The notes under the pieces were generated by a model that saw nothing but the letters and a program-made list of their open reading frames with translations, searched no databases and was not told the DNA's origin. Made by a program: the position numbers and the translations under genes. Source: Micrasema longulum (Eukaryota > Arthropoda > Insecta > Trichoptera > Brachycentridae). Taken from it: a stretch of DNA of 64,000 bases. Shown here piece by piece: positions 23,342-32,224 of the stretch (within the stretch, counting starts at the first letter, position 1; each line of letters starts with the position of its first letter). The stretch is taken from the NCBI GenBank assembly GCA_022494885.1, contig JAGVSM010003668.1, positions 62,001-126,000 on the forward strand, read 5' to 3'.

Positions 23342-23693
23342 GGGGTGCTATTCTGAATTTTCTCGCGGGGATAGAGAGTGGATCATTTGCGGGTTTTTTT
23401 TTTGCGACTACACTCACTGCAATCAAATGTCAATAAACAGTTTAAAAAACAGAAAAAAAACGATTCCGATTTAGTCAATTAAACCTAATTACCTAAGTGT
23501 TTTGGGTAATGCATAAAATCCCAATAATTTTCTAAATAAAAATCTTCGTGTTTGGTTTCGCGTGTTTGTATTTATGTTACGTAAATCAACGTTTAATTAT
23601 CAGTGTGGCCAAATATGAAACAAATTGTAAAAAAGAAAAAATTCACAAATGGAGCACTCTCTATCCCCGCTAGAAAATTCAGAATAGCACCCC
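23342..23693. mobile_element. MITE with 48-bp terminal inverted repeats
   Basis: The left arm begins GGGGTGCTATTCTGAATT and runs through CGGGGATAGAGAGTG to CATTTG. The right arm is its reverse complement, with only a few mismatches over 48 bp, ending CAGAATAGCACCCC. No coding capacity. Confidence 0.85.
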
Positions 23694-23860
23694 AGGGACC
23701 AAATTTGCCATGAACCTGGAACTTCAAGCATGGTAGGCATGGTACACAACGAGGCAGACTAATCACCACTCGACTTTGTTTTTCTTATTATTTTCATGAG
23801 AGTAACCACTCGTCGAGGATTGTGGATTTTTTTCACACACAATGAAGCTCAATGGTTTTT

Positions 23861-24442
23861 TTTTCATTATTTATTAAAAGGATATTAAACTAAGCCAAAA
23901 AATTAAAAAAAAATATTTTTGTGTATCAGATTATCAGCGCTAGGATTTCTTTAAATTTTGTTGTGAAATTACTCCGCGTGTGGCATCACTAATTTTCTTC
24001 GGTAAGTTCTGCTGACTGTCGGTTTGGCTTCCAGTAAACATAAAATCTATCACAACTCTCTATCATTGGTTGATTCGTAAGAATAAGTGACGTCGCACAA
24101 AGTTACATTTTTTTAAAGAAAAAAAATAAAATATTTGCGTTTTTATGATTTACCCAATTATTTCATTTTGAGGGCCATTTTCAACGAGTTGTAAATAACA
24201 CACTATTAGAAAATTAAAATCAAGTTGGGGTGGAATGGGATTCTAACTATTGACCTTTGAGCCGTGAGTCCGAGACACTAGCCACGAGACCACAACCCGA
24301 TTCAAAGTAGTTCGTTTTTATTTTTTAAAAAAATTTCATCCGTTTTCTGAAACTTCGACGTACAATTGAATGCTCTAATATTTACCGCGCGAACCAAAAT
24401 ATTTTTTTTATCCAATTTACCGTAGCAGTGAACTTTCTAATT
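23861..24442 (-). mobile_element. CRE-bearing MITE, copy C, split by a SINE
   Basis: Minus-oriented copy: AACTAAGCC near 23890, TCCGCGTGTGGCATCAC near 23980 (the TGACGTCA box degraded), and ATCTATCACAAC near 24047. After a 199-bp insertion the copy resumes with AGTAGTTCGTTTTTATTTTT, TTCGACGTACAATTGAATGC and AACTTTCTAATT at the end. A TGACGTCG near 24088 is at a different site from the family CRE. Confidence 0.8.
24104..24302 (-). repeat. Second-type tRNA-derived SINE with target duplication
   Basis: The 199-bp insertion is flanked by CAAAGT on both sides (24098-24103 and 24303-24308). On the minus strand it starts with a tRNA-like head: GTGGTCTCGTGGCTAGTGTC (A box), then GGTCAATAGTTAGAATCCCA (B box). 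The 3' end is A/T-rich. It differs from the main SINE family. Confidence 0.75.
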
Positions 24443-24487
24443 GTTTTCGTCATCCACAACGACGCGGTATCAACAAAAATGTATCAT

Positions 24488-24695
24488 TATCTTCATTTTC
24501 CTCCGCACCCAATGGTGCATAAACGCGGTATATTTCGATTATCTGTTATATAAAGGTAAAATGATCAGTCCTACGCTTCAGGTTCCAGTCCAGGAACAAC
24601 AAAATAATTCAATTTAAAAGCAATATTCAACTTCCACCCTGCCAGGAATCGAACCCAGGACAACGAGGGGGACTTATCTCCGCTAGATTTCCTCA
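24488..24695 (-). repeat. tRNA-derived SINE, main family, copy 5
   Basis: CGCACCCAATGGTGCATAAA, AAAATGATCAGTCCTACGC, TTCAGGTTCCAGTCCAGG and GCCAGGAATCGAACCCAGGA (B box) occur in the order expected for a minus-strand copy. Confidence 0.8.
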
Positions 24696-24699
24696 TTCA

Positions 24700-25800
24700 G
24701 GATGTTTACCTGAGAGCAGCCATTGACTCGAAAACAGACGTCCAAGGTTCTGGTTCTACATACATAACTGTATTATCATCCGACACGATGCCAACACAGT
24801 AAAAACTAAAATATAAACCTGCATAATAAATAAATTTAAATAAAAAAGGGCGATGTCTGATTTCACGGCAAGACGTTCTATCCACTTTGCCGGGTAGGCT
24901 TAGCCCAAACGAATCTACGCAATGGTTAGTAAATTTTATTGTGAAGTACATATTTGTATTCTATTTAACACGATAAATAATTAATTACGTTTGAAATAAT
25001 ATGTACAGAGCGTAAAGGATTGCATTTTTATATATAAACTTCGACCTACTAACCTACTTGAGTTAATACATTTTACGCCTCACAAAATTTGCTCTTTGGT
25101 CAGGTCATCTTTCGTAGAAATGAGTGGAAATTATCTTTTTTTCAATGAATCAATACGATTCGTTTTTTTCAATTAAAAATCCCCCCGGTGTGTCATCGCT
25201 TAGATATAAATATTGTTATTTATTTATTCACAAACAATACCTAAAAGACATCAGTAAAAGAATTGCAATTTAAGTTTAGACACTGTTTATTCATTATTAC
25301 ATGTAGGTATGTACAAATGGGTATTTTGTTTTTATTATTTAAAATTAACAAACTTCTTACAATTTTTAAAATTATACAAGTTATTACAATTTTATTGAAT
25401 GCTTACAAAGGATTATTTTATTTGAAATTTGGTATTTTAGCAATCCATAAATTTATATTTTGTATAGGTATGTCTTAATGTTTGTAAGTTAGATTTAACC
25501 TCTTTAGGGGTTTTTCAAGATTTTCAGATTTCATCAGAGATGCAGAAATTCTTTATTTATATTCTGATATTTACAAGGTTTCTGACAATTTTATTCTTTC
25601 TTTCTTCAATTTGATGATTTTCATGAAGTAAAATAGCCTATCTGTGGGTAGAATTTATTCGAGTTTACTCGAGTAAAATAATTCGGATAAATTATTGCAG
25701 AAGATCTGAGAAAAGCGTTGGTAACGTTAGTGAAGCCGCGGCAGTATAATATGCTATGTGCATGTATTCATACACATACAATACATATGTAGGTACATTT
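24700..25800. other. Intergenic DNA upstream of the MADF gene
   Basis: No gene is seen. 25610-25660 (GATTTTCATGAAGTAAAATAG) resembles the repeat unit at 60.6 and 61.8 kb. Confidence 0.4.
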
Positions 25801-25809
25801 ATAAGGGGT

Positions 25810-25928
25810 CAAACGAGTACACTGACGCTAACGCCGCGCCTCGCCGCGCCCGGCTTCAGCGTTAGTGCCGCGCTTGCGCTTGTACTGTCGCTACCGCTCG
25901 CGCGTTTTTTGAGGTTATTTGGGATAAA
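25810..25928 (+). promoter_or_regulatory. CpG-rich presumed promoter/5' UTR of the MADF gene
   Basis: A sharp GC- and CpG-rich block (CCGCGCCTCGCCGCGCCCGG, GTGCCGCGCTTGCGCTTG) lies within otherwise AT-rich DNA, directly upstream of the start codon at 25929. It contains an imperfect inverted pair, GACGCTAACG / CGTTAGTG. Promoter role is inferred from position. Confidence 0.5.
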
Positions 25929-28327
25929 ATGGAGACTTTTGAAAATTTTACCGAAGAAGAAGATAAAATATTAATTGGTTTTGTATCACGACACCCCTTA
26001 CTTTACGATTTAAGTTTAAAAGACCACAAAAATTTCAAAAAAAAAAACAAAGTTTGGGACGAAATTGCGCAGCAGTTAAATAAAAGAAGTTAGTGTTTAT
26101 CTGTTTTATAACTCATTCTTACTTCACTAACTACTTTTGACTTTGACTGATTTTGGAGCTAAAAAAACTATAATCTTAACTCATTTCTAACAGTCATAAC
26201 TTTAAAACAGTACAGCAAAGTGACGCTAACTAGTAACGCGCGTAATCGGTCATGACAATCGAATAATTCGATGTTCAATAACCGAATACATATTATATAC
26301 TCTGGCCACTTTTGCGGGACTTAAATCTCCTTTACAGGAACACAAGTTAGGATAGAACAGACAGTGTTTTTGGCGTCATAATATATGAAAAATTCATTGA
26401 TAAATCAATTAATACATGAACGTGATCATCCAAGTCCTTATTAACCGGTTTACAAATTTTAATAGATAAAGAAGTCCTAAATATTTTAATAATTCTGTAA
26501 TTTTTTTTACCACTTGCATAAAGTAAAATTCATAAAATAAGGTATTGACAGAATAATTTATTTTTAAATAACCTTCTTTCGTATCAAAATAAAATTTGAT
26601 TCAAATAATTTGATATAATATTAGGAAAATAACATTTTTCAAGCGCATGTTTCGGTATGGAATTCAGCTCTGTCAGCGATTATGGCTTCCATCAAGTCGA
26701 AACGCATTCTTCCACATGTGATCATTTGAGTTTTGAAAATAAAACTAAAGTCGCAGGTAGATAATTATATCGAAGTCACCTTTTTCCATGGCGTCGTTAT
26801 TTTTGTTGTGGTTGTAGCTGCTAATTTATTTTACGATCAGTATAAATCGTATTATTTATTTATTTTCACTTTGATCAAATTGTTTATTGAGCAACATTTT
26901 TTTGAAGTAATAAACTGACACTAAAATTTGAATTTTCAACTTTGTAAAACTGACAACTCATTTCCCGTTGCAGCTACGATCTGTTTTGGAACGAAACAAT
27001 TGGTTTCACATTTTTTTCTCGTCCTCAAATGCTATTTTTTTATTGACTGGATTATTAATCTTCATTATTATTGAATTGATAAAATACGAACAATAGTAGA
27101 AAATATTCAAGGAGTTATGAAAATTTTATAAAAAATGTTACTTGATGTTAACCCTATATAATTCTTAGTTTTTTCTGGACACCGGCAGTTTAGAAGAGGC
27201 CAGAGTATATAGTATATAGGTGTTCTTTAAACCCTGTCACATCCGAAACCACGATGATCAGTATGAGCAAGAAGACATATTGGCACATTAAAATATTTTT
27301 TTAGAACGAATAAAATTTTAAAAAAACAAATGGTTGCTTACTTCTGCAGGTGTGAAACAAGGAGGGGGAGGGGGGAGTCTGACACTGCGCCGCGCACCTC
27401 TCACTTCTCCCCTACAGAAGTAAGCAACCATTTGTTTTTTTTTTTATTTTTCAACTTTGTTCTAAATGTTTTAAAAAATATTCTAATATGTCTTCTTGCC
27501 CATACTGATAATCATGGTTTCGGATGTGACAGGGTTTAAAGAATACCCTGTATATTCGTTATCGTGAAGGAAGTAAATTATTATTAACTAAACGGAGACT
27601 GTTCTTATGATTCTTGAAATATTACTTTGATATTCGGTAGGTAAATGATAATGATGTGCTAGTCTCTCCTGTAAGAATGAATTTAAAAAAATGTTAATTA
27701 TCACTCTTTTCTTCATTTTTTCCAGGCGATAGTTGCAAAAAACATTGGAAAAATATAAAAGATACATATTTCCGTCAAAAACGAAAAAACAAGTTTACAG
27801 CTGGATCTGCTGGACCAAAAAACCCAAGATCTAAATTTCAGACCTACGCTAAGTTGTTCTCATTTTTGGAGACAGAACCAAAAGAAAGGGAAATTATAAC
27901 TAAAATTGAACCCGTACACACAATTACCATACAAGACACCACTGCACAAGATTCACAGGACAGTAAATTATTTGCCGAAGCCGGTTTCTCTTCTTTTATG
28001 CAAACGGAGGCGGAAAACAGCAGAGTTGACATGATACCTTCACCTCAGTCTCCCTACCCGGTGAATATTTCATATGAATTTTTCAAAGATGATAAAATTA
28101 CTTTCCACCAGGAAAGAGAAGAAAGTCGCCAAAATATGTTAGAGCACACAAATAAAAGAAATATTGAGGACGAAGAACTGGCGTCTTTTTCAGAACATGT
28201 AAAAGACGTATTGAAAAAACTGCCTCCTATTCTGAAATTAAGAGCGAAGAAGGAAGTTTTCGGAGTTCTTATGAAATACGAATTTTTGGCTGTTGAGTCT
28301 CAAGGTCTTCCTGATAACACACACTAG
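25929..28327 (+). CDS. MADF-BESS domain DNA-binding protein, two exons
   Basis: Exons 25929-26088 and 27726-28327 splice in frame (donor GTTAGT, acceptor TTTTTCCAG) to give 253 residues. MADF proteins are Myb/SANT-related DNA-binding factors; BESS motifs mediate protein-protein contact. The MADF domain spans the splice: EEDKILIGFVSRHPLLYDLS, then KVWDEIAQQLNKRSDSCKKH, then WKNIKDTYFRQK, then SKFQTYAKLFSFLE. The conserved Trp/Leu positions of the fold are present. A BESS motif closes the protein (DEELASFSEHVKDVLKKLPP, then RAKKEVFGVLMKYEF). No stop or frameshift is seen. Such proteins can be host regulators or the accessory protein of PIF/Harbinger transposons, and a Harbinger derivative lies 2.5 kb away. 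No matching terminal repeats flank this gene, so I favour a host or domesticated gene. Confidence 0.85.
26295..27211. mobile_element. Inverted-repeat element in the MADF intron
   Basis: The left end TATATACTCTGGCCACTT is mirrored at the right end by AAGAGGCCAGAGTATATA. The 917-bp interior shows no transposase. It sits wholly in the intron, immediately left of a foldback element. Confidence 0.6.
27217..27552. mobile_element. Foldback MITE with about 140-bp arms in the MADF intron
   Basis: The left arm starts GGTGTTCTTTAAACCCTGTC and runs on to AAATGGTTGCTTACTTCTG near 27345. The right arm is its complement from CAGAAGTAAGCAACCATTTG to GACAGGGTTTAAAGAATACC. The spacer of about 55 bp is GC-rich, with a G run (GGAGGGGGAGGGGGGAG). 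A TATA repeat on both flanks may be the target duplication. Confidence 0.85.
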
Positions 28328-28329
28328 TT

Positions 28330-28890
28330 TCCAAAGTACGTCGAGTTTGTATGCTTCAAATAACTTGATGGACTGTGCTTCAATTGACTTTCGGATTTCA
28401 TCAGCTAGTTCAAAAAAATCAGAAGTCAGTAAATATAAGTACATTGGTTATACGCTACTAATGATTGTTTTGAACTTTCGAGCAATTATGAATATCTTAT
28501 TTTGATATTTTGTACTCACCTAAAAAAATCCACAGCAAAATATATGTTTCTTATTTAAACGAGGTTACTCTCATTTTATGATCAATTAAAAATATTTTAA
28601 TCTTCATGATCAACTTTTTAAAAATATATAAGTATGAAGCTTAAGCTCGTTACACTACTTTTATTATCGATCAAATTAAAAATTTACTGATTCGAAAGAC
28701 CAGGGGGTCATTTAACTCCATCTCTTATGCTAAGGCATCTCATGACAATAATTATTTTTTGTATTTTTAAATGTAATTATTAGGCCACTCTTTTATATAT
28801 ATATTTGACTATCGTATTATTTTTTTTATATGCAACCTTTATTAGTTAGCTGCAAGATTTAATCGAATAATGCGACGCCACTTAAAAAAC
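28330..28890. other. 3' flank of the MADF gene, no further gene
   Basis: AT-rich. No canonical AATAAA close to the stop; ATTAAA occurs near 28584. Confidence 0.4.
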
Positions 28891-28894
28891 TTCC

Positions 28895-29065
28895 TGCCCT
28901 ATTTTTTCAAATATAAAAATAAATTATAACTCTTATTTACAATCCACAATCCTCCTTCTCTAACTCATAAAGCGTCCGTGCGGCTCGACTGTGGAATCAC
29001 ATTCCATCCACTATTAAAGATTCTACAGTAGGTATATCTGTTTAAACCACACCCGAAGAAACATA
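28895..29065 (+). pseudogene. LINE ORF C-terminal fragment
   Basis: The plus strand reads SVRAARLWNHIPSTIKDSTV, the common ending of non-LTR reverse transcriptases (RAARLWNxLP), followed by frameshifted residues. The element's 3' UTR probably continues to about 29500, interrupted by a MITE. Confidence 0.75.
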
Positions 29066-29219
29066 TCTTTTCTCTTACTTAATCTCCCCTCTCGTCCTCT
29101 CTCTTTATTCAGTTTTCCTATTGAAGACTAGAATTGAAATTAATGAATTTATATCCACATATTACTAGTCTATTTTTGTATCTGTTTTGTTTTTTTTTGC
29201 ATACTTAAAACTTAAATTA

Positions 29220-29382
29220 TACACGTGTTTCAGGGCCAGACAGCAAAATTTCAGAGGAACATTCCTCAAAGTAAACTAAAGAAAAATTCTATTTTTTTTT
29301 CTCCAAAAACTCATTTTTTAAAGTTTATTATTAAGAATGTTTCTCTGAAGTTTTGTGGTCTGGCTCTAAAACACCGTGTATA
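29220..29382. mobile_element. Short MITE, CAGGGCCAGAC family, copy 1
   Basis: The left arm TACACGTGTTTCAGGGCCAG, with ATTTCAGAGGAACATTC, pairs with the right arm GAATGTTTCTCTGAAG and CTGGCTCTAAAACACCGTGTA. It is the same family as 55895-56236. Confidence 0.8.
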
Positions 29383-29399
29383 CCAAAATAAAACACCTT

Positions 29400-29465
29400 T
29401 CCATTTGGTGGATTGTTGGAAGAAATTTTCATTTAGCAATAAGCTCGTAAATTAACAAGTATCTA
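29400..29465 (+). mobile_element. LINE 3' UTR signature with small stem
   Basis: TGGAAGAAATTTTCATTTAG then CAATAAGCTCG matches the block TGGAAGAAATTGCCATTTGG then CAATAAGCCCG at 54.5 kb, a recurrent 3'-end signature of insect LINEs. Confidence 0.55.
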
Positions 29466-29559
29466 TGCATGTACAAGAAGTCAAATATATAATATACATT
29501 TTTTTAATGAGTTTAATTTCAAATTATTTTATGTGTGTTTTTTAAATTTAGTAATCCAA

Positions 29560-29680
29560 GTGAATTTATTTTATTTTGTTTTATTTTATTTTATTTGTTT
29601 TATTTATTTTATTTCTGTTAATTATTTAATTATTTTATTTATTTTATTATTTTATTTATTTGATTTATTTATTTAACGTT
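29560..29680. repeat. (TTTTA)n-type microsatellite, LINE tail
   Basis: TTTTATTTTA, TTTATTTA and TTATTTTA units fill over 100 bp. Their position at the 3' end of the minus-strand LINE scrap next door makes them its expanded tail. Confidence 0.8.
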
Positions 29681-29885
29681 TTTTTTACGAACTTGGACCA
29701 TTTATACACTTCGTAGGGATTTTTGATATAAGAACAGTTAAAAACATTAAAAAAGAAGAAAAGAAGCATTGACAAACATAAAGATGATCAAGACAGGATC
29801 TGGACTATTTATTTAGCGCTCGTTTAAATCGTTGTAAACTCAAACCAAAAAAGTCCAGATCTTGCCTTGAATTAACAATACGATA
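29680..29885 (-). mobile_element. 3' scrap of the 5.3-kb-type LINE, inverted
   Basis: Reverse complement of the end of the element at 5345-6532: the strings TATTTATTTAGCGCTCG, TTTAAATCGTTGTAAACTC and AAAAAAGTCCAGATCTTG match its last codons and stop. It holds about 35 codons plus UTR and tail. Confidence 0.85.
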
Positions 29886-29889
29886 AATT

Positions 29890-30710
29890 TTTATGTTTCA
29901 CGTTAATATTGTATCCAAAATGTAAATTAAATACACGGAATTTAAAAATAATGTTTATAAAACTAAAGTAACTATGTAACTATAACTTTTGTGTAACTAA
30001 AGTGATAAATTTTTAACCAAAATTTAAAGAAAGCAAAAAATAATACGATGATATTTTCAAGCAAAAAAAATAATTCAGCAATCCAAAACTAATATAATTT
30101 TTTAAACTCAATTATTTGTATTAGTATCATTATTATGACCAATAAAACACTTTTTTAATGTGATTTCATTTGTCAGTTTACTTCCTTATTACATCGTGTA
30201 CTATTGACCATTTCCGGTAAAAATATTTAGAATTGTCACGGATGTAAACAAGGTTATCTCCATAACAAGTTGAATTTTTCATCATAAATCATTAACTCGT
30301 GTTCACTACATGGTGTATTATTTAAGATATTTTTTTGCTTTAGAAAATATAATTATTCTTGACCTGCGAGGTGAGTTTTATAACAATAAGTTTTAATTCA
30401 ACACCGATAATTTTATTAAAGGCATTGATTGACACTTGATAAAATAATTGATTTCACTGATAGTATTGAAAGCAGGAAAAGAAAAAATAGAAGTTATTAT
30501 GTATTTATTCAAGTATTTACGATAATATAAGATAAGAATCACAAATACTAGCATGCAGACGGATAATAGTTTATAATACTCGTACTATGATATTTTCATC
30601 GTAAATTATTATTTAAAATAAAAAACATAAAAATAAAAAAAAATTAGTGTCAACTTATCCGGATCACAAATTTCATTAAATCAAAACAATTTTTAAAAAT
30701 CATTGTCGTC
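29890..30710. other. AT-rich intergenic DNA, no gene seen
   Basis: Only low-complexity sequence and very short frames. Confidence 0.45.
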
Positions 30711-30711
30711 A

Positions 30712-31420
30712 TTTTTATTCCCTTTCTGCGCCCTAATGGTCTATAGAAAACCGCATTGGTACACCAATCGCAGCGTTTCTCGATCATTTTTGTTACATAA
30801 GGAAAGATGATCAATGATCAGTCTTAGGCTCCCCGCCCACTCGGCAGCCAATACTACATATGACGGCTTATTGGATACCGCACACTAGGCAGCCAAGAAT
30901 TCCTGGCTGCGGCAGCCATTAGAACGCGTTCGACTGCACAGCCGCCAACTGGCTGCCCGCAGCCAGAACGAGACAAAGCAAATGTATGTGGCTGCCTCAG
31001 TCTCCGCGCACTTGTAGGTTGTAGCAGCCAGACGTATTTTGTGAGACGAATTCGCAATGACTTTTGATACAGAAAATCCATAAAATAATTTTGAAATGAA
31101 CTCTTTGAGTGCGGCTCCACAAGTAAAGGATGAACCCAATGCCTTCTTTTTGGTTTGCGTATCTTACGAGATAAAACATCTTCCACATCCATTTTACTCG
31201 ATATAAGGATTCCGACTGGTCGTCAGACTGGCTGCTTTAACTGGCGCAGCCGGGCTGCCTAGTGGGCGGGGAGCCCTACACTTCAGGTGCCAGTCCAGGG
31301 ACTGTGAAACATTCTTGTGTAAAAACACATTTTTAGATCAATATTCCATGTCAACCATGTCGGGAGACCTATTGCATGGTAGGCAAACGCTCTGACCACT
31401 ACACCACAAGGCCGGCGAAT
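30712..31420 (-). repeat. tRNA-derived SINE, copy 6, split by a Harbinger derivative
   Basis: The 3' half, 30712-30826, has GGTACACCAATCGCAGCG and GATGATCAGTCTTA. The 5' half, 31276-31420, has CAGGTGCCAGTCCAGGGAC, ATGTCAACCATGTCGGGA and TGACCACTACACCAC. The join restores the family order. Confidence 0.85.
30827..31275 (-). mobile_element. PIF/Harbinger deletion derivative (449 bp)
   Basis: The ends are 23-bp inverted repeats with one mismatch (GGCTCCCCGCCCACT then C/A then GGCAGCC). The flanks are TTA (30824-30826) and CTA (31276-31278), fitting the 3-bp TWA target duplication of this superfamily after one mutation. On the minus strand from 31192 an open frame starts MDVEDVLSRKIRKPKRRHWV then HPLL, the typical start of HARBI1-like transposases. 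It then breaks off, and the catalytic domain is absent. So this is an internally deleted copy that needed a transposase from elsewhere. Confidence 0.85.
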
Positions 31421-31639
31421 TTCATAAAAATACAAGGCAGTATTTCTTTTAATGGGAAAAAGTATATAAATATGTCATATAAAGATGTGCAACAAACCCT
31501 ATCCTGACCCTGATCAGCCTCTTTATAATTTTATTTATTTTATTTTATTTATTTGGATAACCAACAGCTATAATTATATCATATTTATATAACAAAACAA
31601 ATAACAAATAAGCCAATTACAGGTTTTCACAAATAGCAT

Positions 31640-32220
31640 ATAATAATGGGCAGATGATCAAGAAAGTTTACAGCTTTAAATACTTGGGAGTTCACATAAC
31701 TGAAGATGGTAGCATGCACAAAGAACTCGCAACCTGCCTAAAAATTTCAGGAACAACTTAAATATGATGCATGTTGTCTGGAACTCTAGTTTATACAAAC
31801 GAAATGCCGATTATTCAACTCTTATGTAATGCCAGCATTCCTATATGGATCCTGGCACTTTACCAAAGCTCAAACCACCAAACTTCTGAGTTTTGAAAGT
31901 AAGTGATGCAGGAGAATATTAGGCACAAGTTCGATTTCATAAACAACATTGAAGTCCGAGAACGGAAGCAGCAGCCTCCTATAACGAGCGTCTTGAGGAT
32001 GCGACGGTGTACCTGGCTTGGACACGTGCTGCGCATGCCCCAAGAGAACCTTAACCCAAGTTGTCTCTTATTTACACCTGCGGGTTCCCGCCGTCCTGGA
32101 AGACCGTCTATGACGATCTTTCGGCTTTATTCGGCGGAACTAAGGGACACGGGATTGATATGGGAGGAGGCGAGAGTTCTTGCTGGCGATAGGGTCTCCT
32201 GAAGACGCTTGGTGTTGTCC
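31640..32220 (+). pseudogene. RTE-like LINE, RT thumb and C-terminus
   Basis: KVYSFKYLGVHITEDGSMHK is the RT region that follows the catalytic domain in RTE-like LINEs. After frameshifts, MRRCTWLGHVLRMPQENLN, RRPGRPSMTIFRLYSAELRD and TGLIWEEARVLAGDR follow. The terminal part is open from 31903 to 32202, but the upstream half is broken. About 200 bp before it (31425-31640) are AT-rich without features. Confidence 0.8.
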
Positions 32221-32224
32221 CAGA

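Larger units (their letters stand above)
23098..23765 (-). repeat. tRNA-derived SINE, copy 4, split by two MITEs
   Basis: The SINE 3' half lies at 23098-23218 (TGGTACTTAACTGCAATTG, ACACTAATCGCAGCC, AGATGACTAGTCTTA). Its 5' half lies at 23694-23765 (AGGGACC, then CAAGCATGGTAGGCATGG). The interruption falls right after GTCTTA, the same point at which another SINE is interrupted at 30.8 kb. Confidence 0.75.

Noticed and set aside
25756..25974. Open frame over the GC-rich block before the MADF gene
   Set aside because: It overlaps the MADF start in another frame, and its Leu/Arg/Ala-rich translation reflects base composition.
27330..27539. Open frame in the MADF intron
   Set aside because: It lies wholly inside the foldback MITE.
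29560..29680. Telomere-like or CRISPR-like repeat
   Set aside because: It is a simple (TTTTA)n tail; no spacer-repeat layout or TTAGG array exists in the window.
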